Notes: generated by a model from the sequence alone, not told the origin. A DNA stretch of 64,000 nucleotides from Streptomyces puniciscabiei (GCF_006715785.1 NZ_VFNX01000001.1:5622001-5686000), one strand, 5' to 3'. Counted from the first letter of the stretch, positions 36,192 to 45,309 are shown. Numbers and translations are program-made.

Positions 36192-36974
36192 ATGACGACG
36201 GACGCGGCCGATGCATGGAAGCAGTGGCACGAGACGCGGATCGAGCGGGTCTCGGCGCCCTACGGGCCGCTCGCGCTGACCGCCACGCACTGGGTGGAGG
36301 ACTATCCGGACGGGCGACTTCCGGCCATTCCCGGGACCTGGGTGGCCGACGGGGAGGGCGTGGTGCTCACCGCCGGCGCGACCGACGGCCTGAGCGTGGA
36401 CGGGCGGCCCTTCGCGGGTGAGGTCCGGCTCGCCGCCGACCCCGGGCCGGAGGCGCGGGCGCGGGTCGCGCTGGGAGAGAAGCGGCTGTTCGTCCTGGTG
36501 CGCGAGGGCGTGTGGGGCGTGCGGGTGTTCGACCCCGCCTCGGCGGCCCGGCGCGCCTTCCAGGGCATCGAGGCCACCCCGTACGACGCCCGCTGGTCGG
36601 TGCCGGGGCGGTTCACGCCGTACGACGGCACCCGCACCGTCCGGGTCGGTAACGCGGACGGGCGCGAGCGGGGGCTCGCCCTCGCCGGTGAGCTGGCCTT
36701 CACGCTGGCCGGACGGGAGCTGACGCTGCAGGTCGCTCAGCAGGGCGACGGGCTGCTGTGGGCGGTGTTCGCCGACGCCACCAGCGGCGGCACCAGCTTC
36801 CGGTTCCGCTTCCTGTACCCGGCCGCGCCGGACGCCGAGGGGCGTACGGCCGTCGACTTCAACCGTGCCCAGCTCCCGCCGTGTGCCTTCGCCGACCATT
36901 TCATCTGCCCGTTCCCGCCCCCCGGCAACACGCTGGAGGTGGCGATCGAGGCGGGGGAGCGTGCGGTGAGCTGA
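36192..36974 (+). CDS. DUF1684-domain protein
   Basis: The product has 260 residues. The DUF1684 pattern is visible in WKQWHETRIERVSAPYGPLA, in the middle RRAFQGIEATPYDARWSVPG and in the C-terminal TAVDFNRAQLPPCAFADHFICPFPPPGN-type block with its conserved Pro-Cys. No catalytic residues are established for the family. ATG 36192 has AGGAAAG 6 nt before it. As the last gene of the sulfur-like operon it may assist the monooxygenases, but this is only inferred from position. Confidence 0.85.
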   Translation: MTTDAADAWKQWHETRIERVSAPYGPLALTATHWVEDYPDGRLPAIPGTWVADGEGVVLTAGATDGLSVDGRPFAGEVRLAADPGPEARARVALGEKRLFVLVREGVWGVRVFDPASAARRAFQGIEATPYDARWSVPGRFTPYDGTRTVRVGNADGRERGLALAGELAFTLAGRELTLQVAQQGDGLLWAVFADATSGGTSFRFRFLYPAAPDAEGRTAVDFNRAQLPPCAFADHFICPFPPPGNTLEVAIEAGERAVS

Positions 36975-37205
36975 CCTGTACGGGGTGGAGCGTGCGCTGA
37001 GCCGGTGTCAGGGACTGCCACGTAAAGGTGGTTTAAAGCCCAACGGCCGAAAGGCACTCTTGTGCCGACCGGTCATTCGGCCGAATACTCCCCCTCAGCG
37101 CTTGTCAGGGGGCATGCATGTTCGCAACCCGGCGCGCCCCCTGGCTGCGCCTCACCGGCCCCGACCCCACGCGGGCCCCCGACTTCCCCTGGGAGGGAAC
37201 GAAAA

Positions 37206-38105
37206 GTGAGGATCAAGCGCAACACTCCCCACATCGGCACTGCGAGACGGACCCGGCTGATCGCCGTGGCCACCGGTCTCCTCGCCGCGGCCGCGTTCGC
37301 CGCCCCCACCGCGAACGCCGACGGCGACCACGCGTTCAGCGCCGCCCAGCTCAGCAAGGCCAACGACGCCGTTCTCAAGGCCGACGTACCCGGTACGGCC
37401 TGGGCGGTGGACAGCAGGACCGACCGCGTCCTCGTCACCGTCGACAGCACCGTGTCCAAGGCCGAGATCGCCAAGATCAAGCGGCAGGCCGGCGCCAACG
37501 CGAACGCGCTCACCATCAAGCACACCCCGGGTAAGTTCAACAAGCTGATCTCCGGCGGCGACGCCATCTACGGCGGCCAGTACCGCTGCTCGCTCGGCTT
37601 CAACGTGCACAGCGGCAGCACGTACTACTTCCTCACCGCCGGTCACTGCGGCCAGGTCGCCTCGACCTGGTACAGCAACTCCAGCCACACCACGGTGCTC
37701 GGCACCAACGTCGGCTACAGCTTCCCGGGCAACGACTTCGCCCTGGTGCGGTACACCAACTCCTCGATCTCGCACCCGAGTGCCGTGGGCAGCCAGTCCA
37801 TCACGAGCGCGGCCACGCCGTCCGTGGGACAGACCGTGTACCGGCGTGGTTCCACCACCGGTACGCACAGCGGCCGGGTCACCGCGCTGAACGCCACCGT
37901 CAACTACGGCAGCGGTGACATCGTCTACGGTCTGATCCAGACCACGGTGTGCGCCGAGGGCGGCGACAGCGGCGGTCCGCTGTACGGGGGGACCGTGGCC
38001 TACGGGCTGACCTCCGGCGGCAGTGGTGACTGCACCTCCGGTGGTACGACGTTCTTCCAGCCGGTGACCGAGGCGTTGAGCTACTACGGGGTCACGCTGC
38101 CCTGA
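37206..38105 (+). CDS. secreted serine protease, streptogrisin A/B type (S1E)
   Basis: The 299-residue precursor has a Sec signal (residues 1-38, cleaved after ANA) and a short propeptide. The mature protease of about 185 residues starts [17 protein letters not shown] (residue 115). The catalytic triad is His147 (LTAGHC), Asp177 (GNDFAL) and Ser255 (GDSGGPL). The two disulfide pairs seen in SGPA and SGPB (Cys128-Cys148 and a C-terminal pair) can be formed. GTG 37206 follows GGGAGG by 9 nt. These chymotrypsin-like enzymes degrade external protein. A hairpin terminator follows. Confidence 0.95.
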   Translation: MRIKRNTPHIGTARRTRLIAVATGLLAAAAFAAPTANADGDHAFSAAQLSKANDAVLKADVPGTAWAVDSRTDRVLVTVDSTVSKAEIAKIKRQAGANANALTIKHTPGKFNKLISGGDAIYGGQYRCSLGFNVHSGSTYYFLTAGHCGQVASTWYSNSSHTTVLGTNVGYSFPGNDFALVRYTNSSISHPSAVGSQSITSAATPSVGQTVYRRGSTTGTHSGRVTALNATVNYGSGDIVYGLIQTTVCAEGGDSGGPLYGGTVAYGLTSGGSGDCTSGGTTFFQPVTEALSYYGVTLP

Positions 38106-38146
38106 CGGGTTCGGCTTCGAGTCCGGTTTCGGGTTCTGGTTCGGCG

Positions 38147-38178
38147 AGCCCCCGCATGCCGCTTGGCGTGCGGGGGCT
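38147..38178 (+). terminator. terminator after the first protease gene
   Basis: AGCCCCCGCA (38147-38156) pairs with TGCGGGGGCT (38169-38178). The inner TGCC/GGCG pairs extend the stem to 14 bp over a GCTT loop, and TTCC follows. The rest of the 344-bp gap 38106-38449 holds no gene; the AGGAGGA at 38437-38443 is the ribosome site of the second protease. Confidence 0.87.
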
Positions 38179-38449
38179 TCCTCGTGGGTGTCGGGCGTTC
38201 GGTTTCGGCCAGTCGGTGTCGTCACCGTCCGGTGTGGGTCACGTGCGCGTCGTGTTTGCTGTGCGAATTCCCCCTGGGCTGACTGTCCACGGTCAAGCAG
38301 GGAGGGGGCGCAAGGCCTCTCTACGCGCGTCCTGAAGTCAACCTTGTGTGCTCCCCGCGTCGTTCGGAAGAGTGGACGCTCGTCAACCAGCCTTCCGGTC
38401 CGGCGAGTCCCCACAGCTCGCGGACCATCCCCCCACAGGAGGACGTGAG

Positions 38450-39532
38450 TTGAAGCACCGACGCATACCCAGGCGGCGGGTCGCCGTGGCCGGCGCGGGC
38501 ATCGCCGCACTGGTCGCCGCGGGTGTCACCTTGCAGAATGCGAACGCCAGTGAGCCTGCGAAGTCGGCTACGGAGACGAAGGTCCTGTCCGCTCCGGCGG
38601 CCGGAAACCTCGCCTCGACGCTGCTGAGCCGCCTCGGGTCCGAGGCCGCGGGTGGCTACTACGATGCCTCGGCCAAGAGCCTCGTCGTCAACGTGGTCGA
38701 CCAGAAGGCGGTGCACGCCGTCGAGGCGGCCGGGGCCAAGGCGAGACTCGTCGCCAACTCGTCGGCCGAACTGGACGGCGCGCGGACCGTCCTGAAGAAG
38801 GACGCGACCATTCCGGGGACGTCCTGGGCGACCGATCCGGTGAGTAACAAGGTCGTCGTCACCGCCGACAAGACGGTCTCCGGCGCGAAGTGGGCCAAGC
38901 TGAGCAAGGTGGTCGGCGGGCTCGGCGGCAGGGCGGAGCTGAAGAGGTCGAAGGGGGAGTTCAAGCCCTTCATCGCCGGTGGTGACGCGATCAGCGGGTC
39001 CGGCGGGCGCTGCTCGCTCGGGTTCAACGTGGTCAAGGACGGGCAGCCGTACTTCCTGACCGCCGGGCACTGCACCGCGGCGATCTCCGCCTGGTCGGAC
39101 TCCAGTGGCCAGGAGATCGGGCAGAACGCGGAGTCCCACTTCCCGGGGACCGACTTCGGGCTCGTGAAGTACACGGCGCAGGTGGACCACCCGAGTGAGG
39201 TCGATCTGTACGACGGGTCCACGCAGAAGATCACCGGGGCCGCCGAGGCGACGGTGGGGATGAAGGTGACGCGCAGTGGGTCGACGACCCATGTGCACGA
39301 CGGTACGGTCACCGGGCTGAACGCCACGGTGAACTATCAGGAGGGCACCGTCAGCGGTCTCATCCAGACCGATGTGTGCGCCGAGCCGGGGGACAGCGGT
39401 GGGTCGCTGTTCTCGGGGAGCAGCGCCATCGGGCTGACGTCGGGTGGTAGCGGCGACTGCACCTCCGGCGGGGAGACGTTCTTCCAGCCGGTGACCGCCG
39501 CGCTCTCCGCCACGGGGGCGCAGATCGGCTGA
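38450..39532 (+). CDS. secreted serine protease, streptogrisin D-like (S1E), TTG start
   Basis: The 360-residue precursor starts with a rare TTG codon, chosen because AGGAGGA precedes it by 6 nt and the reading begins [17 protein letters not shown], a good Tat/Sec-like signal (cleavage near NAS at residue 36). A longer propeptide than the neighbour's (about 130 residues) precedes the protease domain [19 protein letters not shown]. The triad residues are in LTAGHC, GTDFGL and GDSGGSL; serine after GG instead of proline is shared with SGPD and SGPE. It probably arose by duplication of the upstream gene's ancestor. Confidence 0.92.
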   Translation: MKHRRIPRRRVAVAGAGIAALVAAGVTLQNANASEPAKSATETKVLSAPAAGNLASTLLSRLGSEAAGGYYDASAKSLVVNVVDQKAVHAVEAAGAKARLVANSSAELDGARTVLKKDATIPGTSWATDPVSNKVVVTADKTVSGAKWAKLSKVVGGLGGRAELKRSKGEFKPFIAGGDAISGSGGRCSLGFNVVKDGQPYFLTAGHCTAAISAWSDSSGQEIGQNAESHFPGTDFGLVKYTAQVDHPSEVDLYDGSTQKITGAAEATVGMKVTRSGSTTHVHDGTVTGLNATVNYQEGTVSGLIQTDVCAEPGDSGGSLFSGSSAIGLTSGGSGDCTSGGETFFQPVTAALSATGAQIG

Positions 39533-39698
39533 CGCCTTCTTTGGATGTGCGTTCCGTGGAGTCCCGTCCCGCCGTGCGTGGGGGCGGGGCTCCGTCGTAT
39601 GTGGCGGGCGTGGACGGGGGCCGCCGTCGTATGCGTCGGGCGTGGGTGGGGGCCGCCCCGGACGCCGTTTGTGCAGGTCGGAAGCCGTCGAGCGGATG

Positions 39699-39714
39699 TC
39701 GTACGCATGTTCGA
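39699..39714 (+). promoter_or_regulatory. LexA (SOS) box before dnaE2
   Basis: TCGTAC-GCAT-GTTCGA matches the actinobacterial LexA consensus TCGAAC-N4-GTTCGA at 11 of 12 defined positions. TATGGT at 39723-39728 may be the -10 box. The site lies 80 bp before the dnaE2 start, so damage induction is expected. Confidence 0.8.
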
Positions 39715-39793
39715 GAATGGGGGTATGGTGGGGGTGGAAGTAGGGAACTGATGTTCGAGAGCTGTTCGGGGCTCACGAGTGCGGGAGGTGCGT

Positions 39794-42700
39794 GTGCCGG
39801 GCTTCGCGCATCTGCACACCGTCTCCGGGTTCTCCCTCAGGTACGGGGCATCCCATCCGGAGCGGCTGGCCGAGCGTGCCTCGGAGCGGGGGATGGATGC
39901 GCTCGCGCTCACCGATCGGGACACCGTCGCGGGGGCGGTGCGCTTCGCCAAGGCCTGCGCCGGGGTGAGGGTGCGGCCGGTCTTCGGGGTGGATCTGGCC
40001 GCGGCCCCCGCGGAAGCGCTCCGACGGGAAAAGCGCCGCGCCCCGGTCCGGGGTGGCGCCTTCATCGACGAGTCGACCCCCCGGGTCACCTTCCTCGCCC
40101 GGGACGGCGCCCGGGGCTGGGCCGACCTGTGCCGGCTCGTCACGGCGGCGCACGCGGGAGAGGGAGCGCCCCTGCTGCCCTGGCCGGACAATCACGGCGA
40201 CGGTCTGACCGTACTGCTCGGTCCGGGGTCGGACGTGGGGCGGGCCCTTGCCGCGGGGCGGCCCGATCGGGCCGCGAGGCTTCTCGGGGCCTGGCGTGAG
40301 GTCTACGGCGATGCGCTGCGGCTGGAGGCCGTGTGGCACGGGCGCGGGGGCACGGGGCCCGGCTCGCTGCGGCTGGCCGCCCGTACCGTGGGGTTCGCCG
40401 CCGAGCAGGGTGTCCGGCCGGTGCTCAGCAACGCCGTCCGGTATGCCGATCCGGGGGCGGGGCCCGTTGCCGATGTGCTGGATGCCGCGCGGCGGCTGGT
40501 ACCGATCGATCCGCGCGGGGAGCTGGACTCCGGGGAGGCCTGGCTGAAGGACGCGCGGGCGATGATGGGGGTTGCCGAGCGGGTCGTGGAGGCTGCCGGG
40601 TACCGGCGGGACACCGCCCGGCGGCTGCTGGAGCAGACCCTGGCCGTGGCCGAGGAGTGCCGGGTCGACCCCGAGGGGGATCTCGGTATCGGGACCGTGC
40701 ACTTTCCCGAGGCGCATCTGGTGGGTGCCGGGCGGCGCACCGCCCAGCGGGCCCTTGCCTCGCGGGCCGTGGCGGGGATGGTGCGGCTCGGGTACGACGG
40801 ACGGCGTGCGTACTGGGAGCGGATGCACCATGAGCTGGACATCATCGCCCACCATGGCTTCGCCTCCTACTTCCTGACGGTTGCTCAGGTGGTCGACGAC
40901 GTACGGAAGATGGGGATCCGGGTGGCCGCCCGGGGGTCCGGGGCCGGATCGCTCGTCAATCACCTTCTGGGGATCGCGCACGCCGATCCGGTCGAGCACG
41001 GGTTGCTGATGGAGCGCTTCCTCTCCAAGGAGCGGGTGGTGCTGCCCGACATCGACATCGATGTGGAGTCCGCGCGGCGGATCGAGGTGTACCGGGCGAT
41101 CATCGGGCGGTTCGGGGAGGAGCGGGTCGCGACCGTGTCCATGCCGGAGACCTATCGGGTGCGGCATGCCATCCGGGATGTGGGTGCCGCCCTGTCCATG
41201 GATCCGGGTGAGATCGACCGGGTGGCCAAGTCCTTTCCGCACATCCGGGCCCGGGACGCGCGCGCCGCCCTGGCGGAGCTGCCCGAGCTGAAGCAGCTGG
41301 CGAGGCAGCTGCAGCGGGAAGGGGAGCGGTACGGCAGGCTGTGGGAGCTCGTCGAGGCGCTCGATGCCCTGCCGCGCGGGGTCGCCATGCATCCGTGCGG
41401 GGTGCTGCTGTCCGACGCCACGCTGCTCGCCCGGACGCCGGTGGTGCCGACCAGCGGTGAGGGGCTGCCCATGTCGCAGTTCGACAAGGAGGACGTGGAG
41501 GACCTCGGGCTGCTCAAGCTCGACGTGCTGGGCGTGCGGATGCAGTCGGCCATGGCGCACGCGGTCGCCGAGGTGGAGCGGGTGACGGGGGAGCGGATCG
41601 ATCTGGACGCGGTGCCGGCGGGGGATCCGGAGACGTATCGGCTGATTCGTTCGACCGAGACGCTGGGGTGCTTCCAGATCGAGTCGCCGGGGCAGCGGGA
41701 TCTGGTGGGGCGGCTGCAGCCGAGTACCTTCCATGATCTGGTCGTCGACATCTCGCTGTTCCGGCCCGGGCCCGTCGCCGCCGACATGGTGCGGCCCTTC
41801 ATCGAGGCGCGGCACGGGCGGGCGCCGGTGCGTTATCCGCATCCCGACCTGGAGCGGCCGCTGGAGGGGACGTACGGTGTCGTCGTCTTCCACGAGCAGG
41901 TCATCGACATCGTCGCCATCATGACCGGGTGCGGACGGGGCGAGGCCGACCGGGTGCGGCGGGGGCTGTCCGACCCGGAGTCGCAGGGGCGGATCAAGGT
42001 GTGGTTCGCACAGCAGGCCGCGGCCAGGGGATATGACGCGGAAACGATTCGGCGTACCTGGGAGATCGTGGAGGCCTTCGGGTCCTACGGGTTCTGCAAG
42101 GCGCACGCGGTCGCGTTCGCCGTGCCGACGTATCAGTCGGCCTGGCTGAAGGCCCATCACCCGGCCGCCTTCTACGCCGGGCTGCTCACGCACGATCCGG
42201 GGATGTATCCCAAGCGGCTGCTGCTGGCCGACGCGCGGCGGCGCGGGGTGCCCATCCTGCCGTTGGACGTGAACGTGTCCGGGGTCGCTCATCGGATCGA
42301 ACTGGTGTCCGGGTCCGGGGTGTGGGGGCTGCGGCTCGCCCTCTCCGATGTGCACGGCATCAGCGAGGCCGAGGCGAAGCGGATCACGGACGGGCAGCCG
42401 TACTCCTCCCTGGTGGATTTCTGGGAGCGGGCCCGGCCGAGCCGGCCGCTGGCGCAAAGGCTCGCCCAGGTGGGGGCCTTGGACGCCTTCGGCGCCAACC
42501 GGCGCGATCTGCAACTGCACCTGACCGAGCTGCACCGGGGCGCCCGGGGCGGCGGGGGCGGTCAGCTCCCGTTGGCGGGTGGACGCAAGACCGCACCTGC
42601 GGGGCTGCCGGATCTGACGTCGGCGGAACGGCTCAGCGCCGAGCTGGGCGTGCTGTCCATGGACGCCTCGCGCAATCTGATGGACGACCACCGGGAGTTC

Positions 42701-43231
42701 CTGAAGGAGCTGGGCGTGGTCTCCGCGCGTCGGCTGCGCGAGGCGCGGCACGGCGAGACCGTGCTGGTCGCGGGCGCCAAGGCGGCCACCCAGACCCCGC
42801 CGATCCGCTCCGGCAAGCGGGTCATCTTCTCCACGCTGGACGACGGCACGGGGCTGGTCGACCTGGCGTTCTTCGACGACTCGCACGACGCGTGCGCCCA
42901 CACCGTCTTCCACTCGTGGCTGCTGCTGGTGCGGGGAGTGGTGCAGCGGCGCGGGCCGCGCAGCCTGAGCGTGGTGGGCTCCGCCGCCTGGAACCTCGCA
43001 GAGCTGGTCGAGCTGCGTGCCGAGGGCGGGCTCGAGGAGGTGGCGGCGCGGCTCGCGGAGCCGGTGGCCGCGGGCACGGGTGACGATCCGACCGGTGGAC
43101 GGCGGATCCAGCTGCCGACCGGATACGAGATGCATCCGTGGGCCGATCTGCGGCCCGCGGGGCAGGAGGCCTCACAAGGGCCCGCTGCCGTACGGAAGTT
43201 GTGGCACCAGAGTCCGGGGAGTGCGGGATGA
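39794..43231 (+). CDS. dnaE2: error-prone DNA polymerase III alpha subunit DnaE2 (ImuC)
   Basis: This C-family polymerase performs translesion synthesis in the DNA-damage response. The product (1145 residues) begins with a PHP domain (GFAHLHTVSGFSLRYGASHP, then ALTDRDTVAGAVRFAKAC). The polymerase active site is in RGSGAGSLVNHLLGI and VLPDIDIDVESARR, which hold the catalytic aspartates. A helix-hairpin-helix region and an OB fold (GETVLVAGAKAATQTPPIRS) follow. Lacking the replicative enzyme's tau-binding tail, it has the DnaE2 length. GTG 39794 is preferred over GTG 39779 because GGGAGG at 39783 serves it. Regulated by the LexA box and coupled to imuB-like by a 4-bp overlap. Confidence 0.95.
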   Translation: MPGFAHLHTVSGFSLRYGASHPERLAERASERGMDALALTDRDTVAGAVRFAKACAGVRVRPVFGVDLAAAPAEALRREKRRAPVRGGAFIDESTPRVTFLARDGARGWADLCRLVTAAHAGEGAPLLPWPDNHGDGLTVLLGPGSDVGRALAAGRPDRAARLLGAWREVYGDALRLEAVWHGRGGTGPGSLRLAARTVGFAAEQGVRPVLSNAVRYADPGAGPVADVLDAARRLVPIDPRGELDSGEAWLKDARAMMGVAERVVEAAGYRRDTARRLLEQTLAVAEECRVDPEGDLGIGTVHFPEAHLVGAGRRTAQRALASRAVAGMVRLGYDGRRAYWERMHHELDIIAHHGFASYFLTVAQVVDDVRKMGIRVAARGSGAGSLVNHLLGIAHADPVEHGLLMERFLSKERVVLPDIDIDVESARRIEVYRAIIGRFGEERVATVSMPETYRVRHAIRDVGAALSMDPGEIDRVAKSFPHIRARDARAALAELPELKQLARQLQREGERYGRLWELVEALDALPRGVAMHPCGVLLSDATLLARTPVVPTSGEGLPMSQFDKEDVEDLGLLKLDVLGVRMQSAMAHAVAEVERVTGERIDLDAVPAGDPETYRLIRSTETLGCFQIESPGQRDLVGRLQPSTFHDLVVDISLFRPGPVAADMVRPFIEARHGRAPVRYPHPDLERPLEGTYGVVVFHEQVIDIVAIMTGCGRGEADRVRRGLSDPESQGRIKVWFAQQAAARGYDAETIRRTWEIVEAFGSYGFCKAHAVAFAVPTYQSAWLKAHHPAAFYAGLLTHDPGMYPKRLLLADARRRGVPILPLDVNVSGVAHRIELVSGSGVWGLRLALSDVHGISEAEAKRITDGQPYSSLVDFWERARPSRPLAQRLAQVGALDAFGANRRDLQLHLTELHRGARGGGGGQLPLAGGRKTAPAGLPDLTSAERLSAELGVLSMDASRNLMDDHREFLKELGVVSARRLREARHGETVLVAGAKAATQTPPIRSGKRVIFSTLDDGTGLVDLAFFDDSHDACAHTVFHSWLLLVRGVVQRRGPRSLSVVGSAAWNLAELVELRAEGGLEEVAARLAEPVAAGTGDDPTGGRRIQLPTGYEMHPWADLRPAGQEASQGPAAVRKLWHQSPGSAG

Positions 43232-44241
43232 CCATCCTCTGCGTACGTTTCCAGCTGCCGCCCATGTACGAGGCGGCCCTGCCCGGACTGCTCGGGTTGC
43301 TGGAGGACTTCACCCCGGTCGTTCAGGCGCTGCCGCCGGACGGGGCGCTGGCCGATCTGCGCGGTGCCGAGCGCTACTTCGGGCGCAGCGCGGTGGAGCT
43401 GGCCTCGGTGATCCGGGTGCGGGCCCTCGCGCGGTACGGCGTCGACTGTGTGATCGGCGCCGGTCCCGGCCCGATGCTGGCCCGTATGGCGCTGCAGGGC
43501 GCCCGGCCCGGGGTGACGTGTGTCGTGCCCGAGGACCCGGAGGGCATCGCGGAGTTCCTCGCCGAGCGGCCCGTCTCCGCGCTGCCCGGCGTCGGCGCGG
43601 CGACCACCCGCACCCTGGGCGAGTACGGCCTGGACACCCTGGGCCTGGTCGCCGCCGCGCCGCTGTCCACGCTCCAGCGGCTGATCGGCGCGAAGGCCGG
43701 CCGCGAGCTGCGCGAGAAGGCGAGCGGCATCGACCGGGGCCGGGTCGTGCCGAACGCCGTCTCGCGGTCGCTGGCCACGGAACGCGCCTTCGACCTCGAC
43801 GAGCTGGATCCCGGCCGGCACCGCGGTGCGCTGCTGTCCGCCGCCGAGGAACTGGGCGCCCGGCTGCGCGCGGTGGAGAAGATCTGCGGCACCCTGACCC
43901 TCACCGTGCGCTACGCCGACCGCTCCTCCACCACCCGCAGCCGCACCCTGAAGGAGCCGACCGCGCACTCGGCGGCCCTGACGAAGGCGGCCTACGGCAT
44001 GTACGAGGCGCTCGGCCTGCAGCGCGCCCGGGTCCGCGCGCTCGCCCTGCGCGCCGAGGGTCTGGCCCCCGCCGACCAGGCCTCCTACCAGCTCACCTTC
44101 GACCCCGCGGACGAGAAGGCCCGCCGCATCGAGGAGGTCGCGGACCGCGCGCGGGCGAAGTTCGGGCCCAGGGCGGTGATGCCGGGGGCCCTGGGGCGTG
44201 GCGGCGGCTCCACGGCGGTCAGTTGGCCCAGGGCGGCGTGA
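43228..44241 (+). CDS. Y-family polymerase-like protein, ImuB-like accessory factor
   Basis: The 337-residue protein has the Y-family palm, fingers and HhH layout (ALPGVGAATTRTLGEYGLDT) and a little-finger domain (KICGTLTLTVRYADRS). It lacks the catalytic carboxylates: the N-terminus is ILCVRFQLPPMYEA where active enzymes have DMDxFF, and SIDEAFLD is replaced by PPDGALADLRG. This loss marks ImuB proteins, which act as scaffold between the beta clamp and DnaE2. Its ATG overlaps the dnaE2 stop. An imuA/recA-like third gene is absent. Its end overlaps the convergent cupin gene by 23 bp. Confidence 0.85.
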   Translation: MTILCVRFQLPPMYEAALPGLLGLLEDFTPVVQALPPDGALADLRGAERYFGRSAVELASVIRVRALARYGVDCVIGAGPGPMLARMALQGARPGVTCVVPEDPEGIAEFLAERPVSALPGVGAATTRTLGEYGLDTLGLVAAAPLSTLQRLIGAKAGRELREKASGIDRGRVVPNAVSRSLATERAFDLDELDPGRHRGALLSAAEELGARLRAVEKICGTLTLTVRYADRSSTTRSRTLKEPTAHSAALTKAAYGMYEALGLQRARVRALALRAEGLAPADQASYQLTFDPADEKARRIEEVADRARAKFGPRAVMPGALGRGGGSTAVSWPRAA

Positions 44242-44593
44242 TACGGGTGCCGTCGGCCAGCTCCGCCTCCAGACCGATGGAGGTGGTGACCCAGGAGAGC
44301 GCGGTGTGATCGGTCGGGTTCTCCACGCCGAAGGCCGTGCCGGGGCCGACGATCACCGTGTCGCCCGCGCCGATGCGTTCGGTGCGGCCGTCGAGGGTGA
44401 TCAGCAGTTCGCCCACGAGCAGATGGAAGATCTCCTCGCGGTTGACGGTGTGGGCCGGCGCCTTGGTGCCCGCCGGGATCTCCCCGCGCCAGGCGCAGAG
44501 CTCCTTGCTTCCGGTGAGCGGGGTGGCGTACGAGACGAAGCGGGCGCCGTGGATCTCATGGGTCGTGGCCTGGGACGAGCGGACGACGGGCAT
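44219..44593 (-). CDS. small cupin-domain protein
   Basis: This 124-residue single-domain cupin has motif 1 AHTVNREEIFHLLVGELLITL, whose H..E..H positions offer metal ligands, and motif 2 GDTVIVGPGTAFGVENPTDH. Small cupins of this type may bind metabolites or be dioxygenases; no substrate is evident. ATG 44593 has GGAG 8 nt before it, and the longer frame upstream is less likely. It is divergent from a MarR gene across a shared operator and is probably its target. Confidence 0.85.
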   Translation of the reverse strand: MPVVRSSQATTHEIHGARFVSYATPLTGSKELCAWRGEIPAGTKAPAHTVNREEIFHLLVGELLITLDGRTERIGAGDTVIVGPGTAFGVENPTDHTALSWVTTSIGLEAELADGTRITPPWAN

Positions 44594-44630
44594 GCGGTGA
44601 TCTCCGTTCATGTGGACAAGCGGGCAAGTG

Positions 44631-44668
44631 GTCAAGTAGCTTGACTATATGGTCAATCTGCTTGACCA
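44631..44668. promoter_or_regulatory. double inverted-repeat operator between cupin and MarR genes
   Basis: GTCAAG-N3-CTTGAC (44631-44645) and TGGTCAA-N5-TTGACCA (44650-44668) lie side by side in the 102-bp gap; a further half-site GTCAAG follows at 44673. Both are perfect palindromes of the same GTCAAG word. MarR regulators commonly bind such sites and repress both neighbours. Confidence 0.8.
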
Positions 44669-44695
44669 ACCTGTCAAGGGTGTTTCAATGCCTCC

Positions 44696-45142
44696 GTGCA
44701 GAACTCCGAAGCCATGGCCCTGTCCGCCGCCCTGCTCGCCGTCGCCGGCGACCTCACGCAACGCATCCACGACGGGGTCGTGGCGCGCGGCTTCACCCAT
44801 CTGCGGCCGGCGCACGGCTTCGCCTTCGCGCGGCTCGCGCCGGACGGCGCCACCGTCACCGATCTCGCGGCGCACCTCGGGGTGACCAAGCAGGCCGCGA
44901 GCCAGCTCGTGGACGAGATCGTACGCAAGGGGTACGCCGAACGGCGGCCGCATCCGCAGGACGCGCGGGCCCGGCTGATCGTGCTGACCGAGCGCGGCTG
45001 GGCCTGCACCCGCGCGGCGGAGGCGGCGGCGGCCGAGGTCGCGGGCAGGTGGGCCGAGGTGCTCGGTGAGGGTGAAGTGCGCGCACTCGGGGAGCGTTTG
45101 GCGCGGATCGCTCCCTCTGGTCCGATCAGACCGGCGTGGTGA
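44696..45142 (+). CDS. MarR-family transcriptional regulator
   Basis: The 148-residue protein has the winged-helix MarR core: TVTDLAAHLGVTKQAASQLV as HTH, then the wing RRPHPQDARARLIVLTERG. GTG 44696 lies 27 bp from the operator repeats, so autoregulation is expected together with control of the divergent cupin gene. The ligand is unknown. The family senses phenolics, oxidants or drugs. Confidence 0.9.
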   Translation: MQNSEAMALSAALLAVAGDLTQRIHDGVVARGFTHLRPAHGFAFARLAPDGATVTDLAAHLGVTKQAASQLVDEIVRKGYAERRPHPQDARARLIVLTERGWACTRAAEAAAAEVAGRWAEVLGEGEVRALGERLARIAPSGPIRPAW

Positions 45143-45195
45143 CGGTCTGTCAGGGGTGGATGGCGCTCCAGTTATCACTGGAAGTTTTACTGACG

Positions 45196-45265
45196 CGTAA
45201 CTTCTCAACTCGGGCTACTCGCCCGTAACTTGACAGGTGAACAGCATCCTCGTGATCCGGATCAC
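45196..45265 (+). promoter_or_regulatory. regulatory region of the lipase gene: direct repeats and Crp-like palindrome
   Basis: CGTAACTT occurs at 45196-45203 and again at 45224-45231, 28 bp apart, the second overlapping a TTGACA (45230-45235). GTGATCCGGATCAC (45252-45265) is a perfect palindrome of the Crp form GTGA-N6-TCAC. The ribosome site and ATG follow 45 bp later. Both an activator acting on the repeats and Crp control are plausible. Confidence 0.5.
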
Positions 45266-45309
45266 AGGGTTAGGCCCCCACCTCCCTTGAGCCGCAAGGA
45301 GATCACCCG

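Noticed and set aside
36115..36192. Extended N-terminus of the DUF1684 protein through the 9-bp repeat
   Set aside because: The frame is open but encodes only (Ala-Asp-Gly)n, and the AGGAAAG site clearly serves ATG 36192.
39545..39751. Short frame between the second protease and dnaE2
   Set aside because: It is Trp/Arg/Gly-rich without a ribosome site and covers the LexA box; more likely promoter region.
39773..43135. 1120-residue minus-strand frame opposite dnaE2
   Set aside because: It is the mirror frame of dnaE2, rich in Pro, His, Arg and Gly with no domain.
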